Below are positions 1 to 6,854 of a stretch of DNA of 16,044 nucleotides, piece after piece. The position numbers and the translations under genes were made by a program. Every line of letters begins with the position of its first letter. Positions within the stretch are counted from its first letter, which is position 1. Origin of the DNA: Spirochaetia bacterium (lineage in GTDB: Bacteria; Spirochaetota; Spirochaetia; Treponematales; Breznakiellaceae); contig BOBI01000038.1 of the NCBI GenBank assembly GCA_026002305.1, positions 1-16,044 on the forward strand, written 5' to 3'. Below the pieces are notes generated by a model that worked only from the letters and a program-made list of their open reading frames with translations, made no database searches and was not told the origin of the DNA.

Positions 1-2
1 CA

Positions 3-92
3 AAAAAGTGGACGATGCCGGTAAAGCAGTGGGGAATGGCGTTAAACCAATTCGCCATTTTGTTCGGAAATGAGCGGGTTCCGCTCTTATAG
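3..92 (+). pseudogene. IS256/Mutator-type transposase, C-terminal end only (cut by window edge)
   Basis: The open frame enters from the left edge and ends at TAG 90-92. Its 29 residues begin KKWTMPVKQWGMALNQFAI and continue LFGNERVPLL. The pattern K-W-T, six residues, then W-G and later Q-x-A-I-x-F is typical of the extreme C-terminus of IS256-family DDE transposases. Only this tail is visible, so it cannot be said whether the element is complete to the left. It is followed within about 10 bp by a terminal-repeat-like sequence. A short perfect hairpin (GAGCGG, loop GTT, CCGCTC, 72-86) lies in the last codons. The family call is by motif recognition from a short fragment and could be wrong. 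Confidence 0.55.
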
Positions 93-101
93 CAAAGTGC
101 T

Positions 102-123
102 ATTTACACAAAACTTCTGACAG
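102..123 (+). repeat. Probable right terminal inverted repeat of the IS256-like element
   Basis: The sequence ATTTACACAAAACTTCTGAC plus AG, just after the transposase stop codon, resembles the ends of many IS256-family elements, which share a TTTACACAAAA-type core followed by TTGACA/CTGACA-like bases. The matching left repeat and the 8-9 bp target duplication lie outside the window or cannot be verified. If correct, position ~123 is the left boundary between the insertion sequence and the defence operon. Confidence 0.45.
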
Positions 124-157
124 GCTCGCTAAATAAAAAAAATAACTGCAAAATATT

Positions 158-805
158 TTAAAAGTATTGTGATTGTTGTGTTGCCTTATCTAAAATAACA
201 ACCAAACCGGCACAATCGCCATTAAACGCATCTATGTCTGCTTTTAGTAATTCATCTGTATTTGTATTTCCAAAATCAAGTGTGTAGCCAGCCTTGAATG
301 AAAGTTGCCTGAAAAACTCACGAGCCGTTCTACCGTTCCCTTCTCTGAATGGGTGAAGTGCATTTACCTCTCCCATGTAAAAAGCCAGCCGTTTTATAAA
401 TTGTTCTTTAGGTAACTTACGCAGTTGATTTTCATTTGAAAGTTTAGTAAATATTTCATCTGAAGTATTTTTTAAAAATTGACCACGACAAAATATTGAA
501 CCACCTTTTGACAGAAATTCACCACGCCGTAAATTACCTGCCCATTTGTAAATATCGCTAAAAATAAAACGGTGGATTTTACAGAGGTGGTCTAAATCAA
601 AATTACCGTTAATAGATTTGCCTCTTAATTGCAAAAGACGCAGACTTGAAATTTCACGCTCGGCAACGGTTAGAGCTTCTTCGTCTTTTATGCCTTGTTT
701 GTTGCGTAAAATGGTTGTATTAGAGTAACAATAATTTTCTGTGCCTTCGATTGATGCTGCATCACTTTTATCGTGCTCAATATATGTGTATTCGTATTCC
801 GTCAT
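158..805 (-). CDS. fic: Fic-domain toxin (putative AMP-transferase)
   Basis: This 215-residue protein carries the complete Fic active-site motif HPFREGNGRTAR at residues 151-162. It has the catalytic His151, the acidic Glu155 for metal binding, and the arginines that hold the ATP phosphates. A flap-like segment lies around residues 97-110. Fic proteins with this motif normally transfer AMP from ATP to a hydroxyl of a target protein; the target here is unknown. The start ATG overlaps the antitoxin stop codon (TAATG), so translation is probably coupled. The protein has no N-terminal inhibitory helix of its own, which agrees with a separate antitoxin. It is the last gene of the operon, about 35 bp from the probable insertion-sequence end. 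The family call is firm; the toxin role is inferred from the family and the partner gene. Confidence 0.9.
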   Translation of the reverse strand: MTEYEYTYIEHDKSDAASIEGTENYCYSNTTILRNKQGIKDEEALTVAEREISSLRLLQLRGKSINGNFDLDHLCKIHRFIFSDIYKWAGNLRRGEFLSKGGSIFCRGQFLKNTSDEIFTKLSNENQLRKLPKEQFIKRLAFYMGEVNALHPFREGNGRTAREFFRQLSFKAGYTLDFGNTNTDELLKADIDAFNGDCAGLVVILDKATQQSQYF

Positions 806-996
806 TAGACTGCTTCCACTACAGTATGTTTTTTTATTGTTTCTTGTACCACTTTTTCAATGTCAAGTTTTCCGGTGATGCAGTCGTAAAGACGTTGCTT
901 GTCTTGTTCTGTGAGCGGCATATCTTCCATTGACATAGTAAAGTCGATGTCGCGGATAATTGTATCTGGGTATCCAATAATATTATTCATTCTCAT
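805..996 (-). CDS. VbhA-like antitoxin of the Fic toxin
   Basis: This 63-residue protein immediately precedes fic. It contains TMSMED followed by MPLTEQDKQRL and a GKLDIEKV stretch, the layout of the VbhA antitoxin family. In that family an inhibitory helix with (S/T)xxxE(G/N) inserts a glutamate into the Fic ATP site and blocks AMPylation. Here the motif reads T-M-S-M-E-D, so the inhibitory Glu is present but the last position is Asp rather than Gly or Asn. The ATG at 996 was chosen because an AGGA lies upstream (in GTAGGATTTGTTA) at sensible spacing. An in-frame TTG two codons further upstream is possible, and ATG 990 is an alternative. The gene overlaps the end of the upstream GHKL gene by 14 nt. 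Confidence 0.8.
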   Translation of the reverse strand: MRMNNIIGYPDTIIRDIDFTMSMEDMPLTEQDKQRLYDCITGKLDIEKVVQETIKKHTVVEAV

Positions 997-3133
997 TAAC
1001 AAATCCTACATTGTCTATTCCTAACTTTTTCATAAATATCTCATTACGTTTTATGGCACGTTTCAATAAAGTTGAATATTTAATGATTTCTAAATATATC
1101 GATCCATCATTTCGAGGTGAAAAGCCGTGAACAGGAGCCGCTGGTCTAAACCAATAATCAAATTGGTAAGAATGAACTGCATAAGGAACATGACCAAGAA
1201 CATCTCGATTATCAATGCTTTCGCCGATGAGATAACCATAAAAGGTAGTAATTTGAAACTCATCAATTGTGTAATTTCTTAATAAATTGGCATAAAAATC
1301 AACTTGTCCAATGTATTCAGAAACATCTACGTCTGGTGCCTTGAATTCAATTATAATCGCTTTACCTTCATCGGGGAAAAGCAACACATCGGGTTTTTGT
1401 TTTAGTCTCTTTTTTTTGAAAGAATTTAAATATTCTTTCTCATCGACTGTGAGCGTGCTTTTATCTTTCATTATGTTTTTACCGTTGTATTGTATATCGG
1501 ATAGATGCTGTTCTGAAGCACCCTTAAAATATATAAATTCCTCATTTATGAGCCAAAGGTCACTTTCATCAGGATTTGAACTACTTTGTTGAAAAATTAG
1601 ATTATGTAATATTTTTTCATCAATTCTACCACCAAGCTCAACTTTTTTCTGCTCATTGTTTAGAATAGTATCAAAAACGGCAAGTACTATTTGACGGCGA
1701 GCAATATATTGGGTTAGAGCGGTTCTATTTTGAAGTGGTATATTTTTTACAAGCACATTGACTTGTTCAAGTAGTTTTTCTTGATAATCATTTTTATTTG
1801 GAGTCAGTTTTTGAATATCTTTTATATGGTTACGCATTACTGCGTCTTTTTGTGCTACCAATTCTGCATCTTTTTTATAAACCGCATAAAGAATATCTTC
1901 TACACTGGTATCAATACTAAATTTTAATCCATCTAATGTTTTTTGGTTCAATAAAAACATTTTTCTTAATTCTTCTATTTCCTTATCTTTTCTTTTTCGC
2001 CATTCGCCAATCTCTGGATATAAGGATAGAATTTTTTGATTAGTTATTGTTACAATATCATCAAATAAAATTTCTTCTTCCAAGTCTAAATTGTTATTAT
2101 TTCGCTTTATATAATCGCCTGTAGTTAAAATATTTATCTGCCCACGAGTGTCAGTATCTTTATTATCAATGTAGTCACTTGAAATAAAAAATAAATATCG
2201 TTTGCCATCAATTATATCTTGTGGTAATAAACTGTCAAGTTTCATATCCTGAGCAATTTCATGTTTGCTAACTAATTTTATAGCATTATATTCTAATTCT
2301 TTTTCCGGCAAACAAAATGCAGATATTGAAAATGTTTCTTTTGAAGTTGAATATACAGTTTTATTTCCTTCAATCTTTGAATAATTTATTTCAATACTTA
2401 TGTCCTTCTTGTCAGGATCTGGTATGTCGGTTGCACTAATTTTAAAAAATTTTTCTTGAATATTTTTATTGTCAATCACTGTGTTTATTGAAATATCAGG
2501 AAAATTATTTTTCATTCCGCAGAATAAAGGTAAATAGTGTTTTATAATTTCGTCTCTCAATTGCTCTGCTTTTAAACTGTTGAAAAATACCGTCTCGTTT
2601 TTTTTATCACTAGTATTCAAGGGTGTTAGAAATGTCAATATTGTTGATGTTTCATTTATATTTGTGGTTTCTTCTCTATCCAAACGTACAATTGCGTTGT
2701 TTTTAAGAAAGTTTTCGGCTTTTGATAATACAAATTCGCGTATTTTATAAACATCCTTTTCTTTGTATATGCTTGTAATTTTGGTTTCGTTAAAAAAATG
2801 CAAAAATTGCAACCTTCCTGTTCCTCTATTGGAATAACCTTTTCGATTATCATATAATCTTAATAATCTATTAAATTGATCGTCATTAAAACCAACACCA
2901 TTATCTTGTATGACAACTTTTTGAAAATTTGAAAGATCCATTTCTTTGCCATGCAAGTCTTTCGTAACATATAAGGTTATAGTAATAAAGCCATTATCAC
3001 GATTTTTGATAGCTTCAATAGAATTAGTGAACGCTTCAAATATTGGCTGTAGCAATGTTTTATTGTTTTTCTTGATCAACCTTACTATTTGTGGATAGTA
3101 GATGTCTTGTCCGTTTTGATAACCTATATTCAT
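983..3133 (-). CDS. GHKL ATPase / PD-(D/E)XK nuclease fusion, putative defence effector
   Basis: This 716-residue protein has two recognisable ends. Residues 1-~150 form a GHKL (Hsp90/histidine-kinase/MutL) ATP-binding domain: N-box EAFTNSIEA at 33-41, G1 box DNGVGF at 77-82, and a glycine-rich NRGTGR lid at 102-107. Near the C-terminus is a PD-(D/E)XK nuclease pattern: PD at 581-582, IIEFK at 594-598 (Glu596, Lys598) and a following Gln610 in GQVDFY. The middle (~150-560) is charged and unassigned. The order suggests an ATP-gated nuclease: ATP-driven dimerisation, as in MutL or Hsp90, controlling DNA cleavage. That mechanism is inference. The start lies 12 nt after the stop of the AriB-like gene without a clear Shine-Dalgarno sequence, so coupling is likely. 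The gene is strikingly AT-rich (one 60-base line counted, 2041-2100, has 12 G+C). I do not recognise a named system with this exact protein. Confidence 0.8.
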   Translation of the reverse strand: MNIGYQNGQDIYYPQIVRLIKKNNKTLLQPIFEAFTNSIEAIKNRDNGFITITLYVTKDLHGKEMDLSNFQKVVIQDNGVGFNDDQFNRLLRLYDNRKGYSNRGTGRLQFLHFFNETKITSIYKEKDVYKIREFVLSKAENFLKNNAIVRLDREETTNINETSTILTFLTPLNTSDKKNETVFFNSLKAEQLRDEIIKHYLPLFCGMKNNFPDISINTVIDNKNIQEKFFKISATDIPDPDKKDISIEINYSKIEGNKTVYSTSKETFSISAFCLPEKELEYNAIKLVSKHEIAQDMKLDSLLPQDIIDGKRYLFFISSDYIDNKDTDTRGQINILTTGDYIKRNNNNLDLEEEILFDDIVTITNQKILSLYPEIGEWRKRKDKEIEELRKMFLLNQKTLDGLKFSIDTSVEDILYAVYKKDAELVAQKDAVMRNHIKDIQKLTPNKNDYQEKLLEQVNVLVKNIPLQNRTALTQYIARRQIVLAVFDTILNNEQKKVELGGRIDEKILHNLIFQQSSSNPDESDLWLINEEFIYFKGASEQHLSDIQYNGKNIMKDKSTLTVDEKEYLNSFKKKRLKQKPDVLLFPDEGKAIIIEFKAPDVDVSEYIGQVDFYANLLRNYTIDEFQITTFYGYLIGESIDNRDVLGHVPYAVHSYQFDYWFRPAAPVHGFSPRNDGSIYLEIIKYSTLLKRAIKRNEIFMKKLGIDNVGFVNENE

Positions 3134-3145
3134 ATTTTTAGTACT

Positions 3146-3997
3146 TCAATTAAGAATAGTAACTCCTTTTGATGATTGCCAAGCGAATATGTTTGAATAC
3201 ATTTTTGTTTTATGAAAATGCGTCAACAGAAAAGAATGTCTCAATGATTTTTCAAAATCCTTATTGCTAATTTTTGGAGTAAAACTAAGATTAATTATAG
3301 AAGCAAGTATTTTTACAACATCATGACCATTGCATAAAAGCAGATAATCATTTACAGTGTTCGAGTTTATAAAATTTGCTATAATTTGATAAGTCATAAC
3401 TACAGTTTTGTTTTTCTGCCTTTTATTTAATTCTGTCAAAAGACCTGTATTGTTCATGATTATATTTTTTCCATCTATCGAAGATGTAAAATTATATAAT
3501 CCTAAACCTTTAAAAACTACCTCGCAGGCATTTTTTTCATTAAACCATCGAACATATCCAATAAAGACTGCCTCTTGTATAGCATTTTGTTTTATTGAAA
3601 TCATTTGTGTTTGCAAATGATATTCCGTAAGAGCATTTGTTAAAACATCATCAAAACTAATCATCGTCATTTCAATATCATGTTGATCAGTAAGAAACAA
3701 CTCAGAAATAGCGGGATAATTATGTTCCAAGTGTTTAAAATCAGCATCACAAATACCTATAACATGGCCAGTGTTTGAAAGGTTCTGCAAAACAATAATA
3801 ACTTGACCTTTTCCTCCGCTCACAAATTCAACTTTTGATGTGCTTGCATTAAAAAATTTCTCGTAAATTCTGCGATCATAATCTCCTTCAACTAAAACAT
3901 AAATATATTTTTTACCTCCCTCATGTTTTAATGCAAGTGAAATTTCATCTATCTTATCTTTTGCATCAGTGCAATCTTTTAATGATTTTTTTGACAT
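3146..3997 (-). CDS. ariB: AriB-like DUF4435 TOPRIM protein (PARIS effector)
   Basis: This 283-residue protein has the DUF4435/TOPRIM signature: YVLVEGDYDRRIY at 33-45 with the catalytic-type Glu37, then GICDADF at 81-87 giving the acidic D84-x-D86 pair, and TDQHDIEM at 103-110, a hallmark of DUF4435. In PARIS, AriB is held inactive in a complex with the ATPase AriA. It is released when a phage anti-restriction protein is sensed, and then cleaves host tRNA, causing translation arrest. The protein is close to the expected size. It directly follows an ABC ATPase gene, with a GAGGTG ribosome binding site overlapping the preceding stop and about 7 nt of spacing. This two-gene order matches PARIS. 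tRNA cleavage is known for studied PARIS systems and only inferred here. Confidence 0.8.
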   Translation of the reverse strand: MSKKSLKDCTDAKDKIDEISLALKHEGGKKYIYVLVEGDYDRRIYEKFFNASTSKVEFVSGGKGQVIIVLQNLSNTGHVIGICDADFKHLEHNYPAISELFLTDQHDIEMTMISFDDVLTNALTEYHLQTQMISIKQNAIQEAVFIGYVRWFNEKNACEVVFKGLGLYNFTSSIDGKNIIMNNTGLLTELNKRQKNKTVVMTYQIIANFINSNTVNDYLLLCNGHDVVKILASIINLSFTPKISNKDFEKSLRHSFLLTHFHKTKMYSNIFAWQSSKGVTILN

Positions 3998-4007
3998 GCT
4001 TTACACC

Positions 4008-5390
4008 TCATTTATTCATAGACTCATATAAATCATGCAAATCAGTTGTCAAATCCCATCTTCCATTAATAATCTGTGGGGAATGTGTTGCGAGCAAAAA
4101 ACTAATATTTTGTACTCTTGCAATTTTAACTAAATCTTTAATAAACGTTTTTTGCCATACTACATGTAATGATGTTTCCGGTTCATCTAGCAGGACTAAT
4201 GTATTAGGCTGAACCCTAAATAATAACTCATAAAGTAAAACTAGTTCTTCCTGTTCTCCAGATGATAGGTCTGTCAAATTTAGCGGCTGCCCATTTTTTG
4301 TAGTTATAAAAACACCTTGATTACTATTAATTTTTATTGACTTTAACGTAAATTGTTTTTCTTCTAATAGTTCAACAAAAAGATTTAATCTTTTTAGTAA
4401 GTCATCAAATACAGATATTTTATTTTCAGCATCCTCAAGATATACGGAAAGAACTCTTTGGTTTTCGCCTTCGTATGCAGTGAATCCTTGTATACTTGTA
4501 GATATTTTAAAACTTTGTAACTGTTCTTGTTTATCAGTTAGAGATTTCAGCCTGTCTTTAAAAATTTGTTCGGGCAGTGCATCTTTATAATCGATTAGGC
4601 GTTTCGGAAATGTACTATCTCTTTCCTGAGCAATTTGGAAAGCTTCTGCCAATTTTTGTGATATTTTGTTTTTTAGCTCATTTGCATAGATATTGATTGT
4701 ATTAGAGAAATTTTGCAAGTTTTTGTTTGTAGTTTGAAAACTCTGTGTGTTTTGTTTTAATAACCGCTGCTCTCTTATAATATAAATACTTACTGAATTT
4801 AGTAAATTTGAAATTTGAGTATTTCTTTTATCTGTAGGCTTAGTTGCATCAATAAGACTAATCGTCTTTTGAGGCATACTGTCAATATTAATTTCAAGAA
4901 AATCTTTTAATGACAAATTTTGTCCAGTTCGTTTATCTGTAAATAAGTCAGATGCGATCTGCTGTATCGGAAAAATACGACTCAAACCTTGTATAAGTTT
5001 ATGTTCTGCATCCGCATTATATATGAATTCCTCAACGCATATTCTTTCTTGAATAAGGTCAATATGAATATCAATGTTTGGTTTTGATTGCGCAACGACG
5101 ATCTGTTGTCCATTTATTATTTGTATTGTCTGCACATTTTTTGGCTGGCCATTCTTTTTGGAAATATTCAATTGTCTTTCGCCGAGAAAATTAACCACAA
5201 TATTTCCAAAATTCAATTCTCTAAAAAAATCAAACCTTTGATTAAACAAATTATACAAAATGTTTAAAATTGTAGTTTTACCATAGCCATTTGGCCCAGA
5301 CAAAATGGTTATGCCATACTCTTGATTAAGAGCAATCTCATAATCAAACTCTCCAAAAAGCTTTTTGATTTTTAAACCTTGTAAATTCAT
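4008..5390 (-). CDS. ariA: AriA-like ABC-type ATPase (PARIS sensor)
   Basis: This 460-residue ATPase has Walker A GPNGYGKT at 32-39, an ABC signature LSSGEQE at 375-381, Walker B ending LVLLDEP at ~398-404, and an H-loop ATHS at 434-437. The coiled-coil-rich middle is typical of AAA_15/AAA_21 (SMC/RecF-like) proteins. In PARIS, AriA forms a large assembly that traps AriB and recognises phage anti-restriction proteins such as DNA mimics. Size and the adjacent DUF4435 gene support this assignment over other ABC ATPases. The ATG directly abuts the TAG of the ISP C-terminal gene, with GGAG about 8 nt upstream, so it is co-translated with a restriction-modification subunit. Septu PtuA and retron-associated ATPases are similar alone, but their partners (HNH nuclease, reverse transcriptase) are absent. 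Confidence 0.8.
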   Translation of the reverse strand: MNLQGLKIKKLFGEFDYEIALNQEYGITILSGPNGYGKTTILNILYNLFNQRFDFFRELNFGNIVVNFLGERQLNISKKNGQPKNVQTIQIINGQQIVVAQSKPNIDIHIDLIQERICVEEFIYNADAEHKLIQGLSRIFPIQQIASDLFTDKRTGQNLSLKDFLEINIDSMPQKTISLIDATKPTDKRNTQISNLLNSVSIYIIREQRLLKQNTQSFQTTNKNLQNFSNTINIYANELKNKISQKLAEAFQIAQERDSTFPKRLIDYKDALPEQIFKDRLKSLTDKQEQLQSFKISTSIQGFTAYEGENQRVLSVYLEDAENKISVFDDLLKRLNLFVELLEEKQFTLKSIKINSNQGVFITTKNGQPLNLTDLSSGEQEELVLLYELLFRVQPNTLVLLDEPETSLHVVWQKTFIKDLVKIARVQNISFLLATHSPQIINGRWDLTTDLHDLYESMNK

Positions 5391-6854
5391 CTAGTTATCT
5401 CCTTTGGGTGTAACTTCCCACTCCACCTTCGGCAGCCCCTTCACCATATCAACAGTCTGCACACTAACATTGATCACAGACAATAACAAGTCCAGTATAT
5501 AACTAGGTTTGCCATGCTCCGTTGCCCAATCGTTAGGATCATTCTTTATGCCGCTATCCTTGTCGGTTTTAACGTGGTAACATTCCATAATCCACTCGAT
5601 GGCAGACTTGCCATTGACTACATACTCGTAGGCTTTTGCCGGAATATTTGACACCGTAATTTTGCTGTTGTAAATAATTGTGTCTTTTTGCCCTTTTGCC
5701 GGAAAGCGCATTTTTTCTACAAAGAAGGTGTCAGGTGTCAGGTTTCGGGTTTCAGATATTCCCCCGACGCCCGATACCTCTATCTTAACATCCGGGTGCG
5801 GCGGTACCGTTTCGTAGTTTAAATGCAGCTCTGCCAATGTGCACCCTGCTTTAGAAAATGCGTGGAAGTCTTTTACGGTATCTACAAGCGGCAATCGCGG
5901 CAGCATCTTTTTTAAATCGTTTACAAACTTCTCGCGGTAGTCAGGGCTGTGGAGGAAGCCGTAGACATAATAAAATATGTCTTCTTTAATTACAGTTTTG
6001 CCGTAGCGTGTCCGTGCTTGTGAAAGTATAAAATCGCTTACTCCATCGCGACGGGTGTATTCGGTATTGGTGTCAAACAAGGATTTTGCTTGGTTTTTGT
6101 TTTCTTCGTAGTAGTAGAGGGGAAGAAATTGTGTTTTATCTACTAAATCAAGACATGAGATTGTATTTGCAATAAGTGTCGAGAAATCTTTACTCGATCC
6201 TATACCGGAAATACCAATAACAAAATTTTCATATTTCGATGCGGGAAATATTTTCTGCCAAATACCGGGACGTTCAATAAAATGTCTATCGTAATACAAA
6301 TATTGTTTGCAAAAAGGACGATATATTCCACTTATTGTATTTTTATTATCAAAATTGTGAGGCGAATTTCTACTTACATCATTTTTTAAATTAACTGTCC
6401 AGCTTATTTTTTTTGCATCTGTATCAATGAAATCTTCTATCACTAAATCGGAGTTCTTCTTTTTTTCATTCTCAAATTCACTGCATTGTTCGTTGTAAAA
6501 ATCTATCATTCTTTGCATATTGTTTTCCAATGCTTTTCTGCAAAAATTATATGCCCAAACATCACGGTTTGTTGCTACGCCAATTGCTATAGTCGAAAAA
6601 AAAGTTTGCGCGTTTGTATCAAATTTCTTTTCGGGTGCAAGCGGAATAAACGTATCAAATAGATCATTGCGCTGGTTGATCCAGTCGCCTGATTCATTTG
6701 GGCGTAACGTTTGCCAATCGACATTAGTAATAGAGCCAAACTTTTTAACGATAGCCAGCTTTTCTTCGCGGTTTAGATAATCACCTATGTCGTGGTAGAA
6801 GATTTCGGCTTTGGTGGTCATAGCACTAATCGCTTCGGTCAACGATTCGGTCAT
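5391..6854 (-). CDS. Type ISP restriction-modification enzyme, C-terminal part (methyltransferase end and target recognition)
   Basis: This 487-residue protein continues the type ISP enzyme whose N-terminal part lies at 8805-12197. After a 13-14 residue leader the family sequence resumes at KAEIFYHDIGDYLNREEKLA (residues ~15-34). Further on come YRPFCKQYLYYDRHF and a long C-terminal region that in LlaGI/LlaBIII-type enzymes recognises the DNA target. N-part (1130) plus C-part (487) gives 1617 residues, close to the ~1570-1600 of one-chain enzymes. The start ATG overlaps the OLD stop (TGATG) and has AGGAG upstream, so it is probably translated as a separate subunit. Base composition is mosaic: two lines at 6301-6420 have 14 and 17 G+C per 60, against 30 and 26 at 6661 and 5521. 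A heptad repeat is built into the frame at 5727-5778. Confidence 0.8.
   Translation of the reverse strand: MTESLTEAISAMTTKAEIFYHDIGDYLNREEKLAIVKKFGSITNVDWQTLRPNESGDWINQRNDLFDTFIPLAPEKKFDTNAQTFFSTIAIGVATNRDVWAYNFCRKALENNMQRMIDFYNEQCSEFENEKKKNSDLVIEDFIDTDAKKISWTVNLKNDVSRNSPHNFDNKNTISGIYRPFCKQYLYYDRHFIERPGIWQKIFPASKYENFVIGISGIGSSKDFSTLIANTISCLDLVDKTQFLPLYYYEENKNQAKSLFDTNTEYTRRDGVSDFILSQARTRYGKTVIKEDIFYYVYGFLHSPDYREKFVNDLKKMLPRLPLVDTVKDFHAFSKAGCTLAELHLNYETVPPHPDVKIEVSGVGGISETRNLTPDTFFVEKMRFPAKGQKDTIIYNSKITVSNIPAKAYEYVVNGKSAIEWIMECYHVKTDKDSGIKNDPNDWATEHGKPSYILDLLLSVINVSVQTVDMVKGLPKVEWEVTPKGDN
5727..5778. repeat. In-frame heptad repeat forming an imperfect inverted repeat
   Basis: On the plus strand four 7-bp units follow each other: GGTGTCA, GGTGTCA, GGTTTCG, GGTTTCA (5727-5754). 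After a short GATATT spacer, the segment CCCGACGCCCGATACC (5763-5778) is an imperfect inverted copy of the first 16 bases (12 of 16 positions match). The whole 52-bp unit sits inside the C-terminal type ISP gene and encodes roughly VSGVGGISETRNLTPDTF without breaking the frame. Heptad arrays of this GGTGTCA type are known as dispersed intergenic repeats in several bacterial groups. Presence inside a coding region suggests a recent insertion or expansion tolerated in a surface loop. Confidence 0.65.

Noticed and set aside
72..86. Hairpin GAGCGG-GTT-CCGCTC as an intrinsic terminator
   Set aside because: The stem has only 6 bp, no run of T follows on either strand, and it lies within the transposase codons.
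4008..5390. Septu PtuA or retron-associated ATPase instead of AriA
   Set aside because: No HNH nuclease or reverse transcriptase nearby; the partner is a DUF4435 TOPRIM protein, which fits PARIS.
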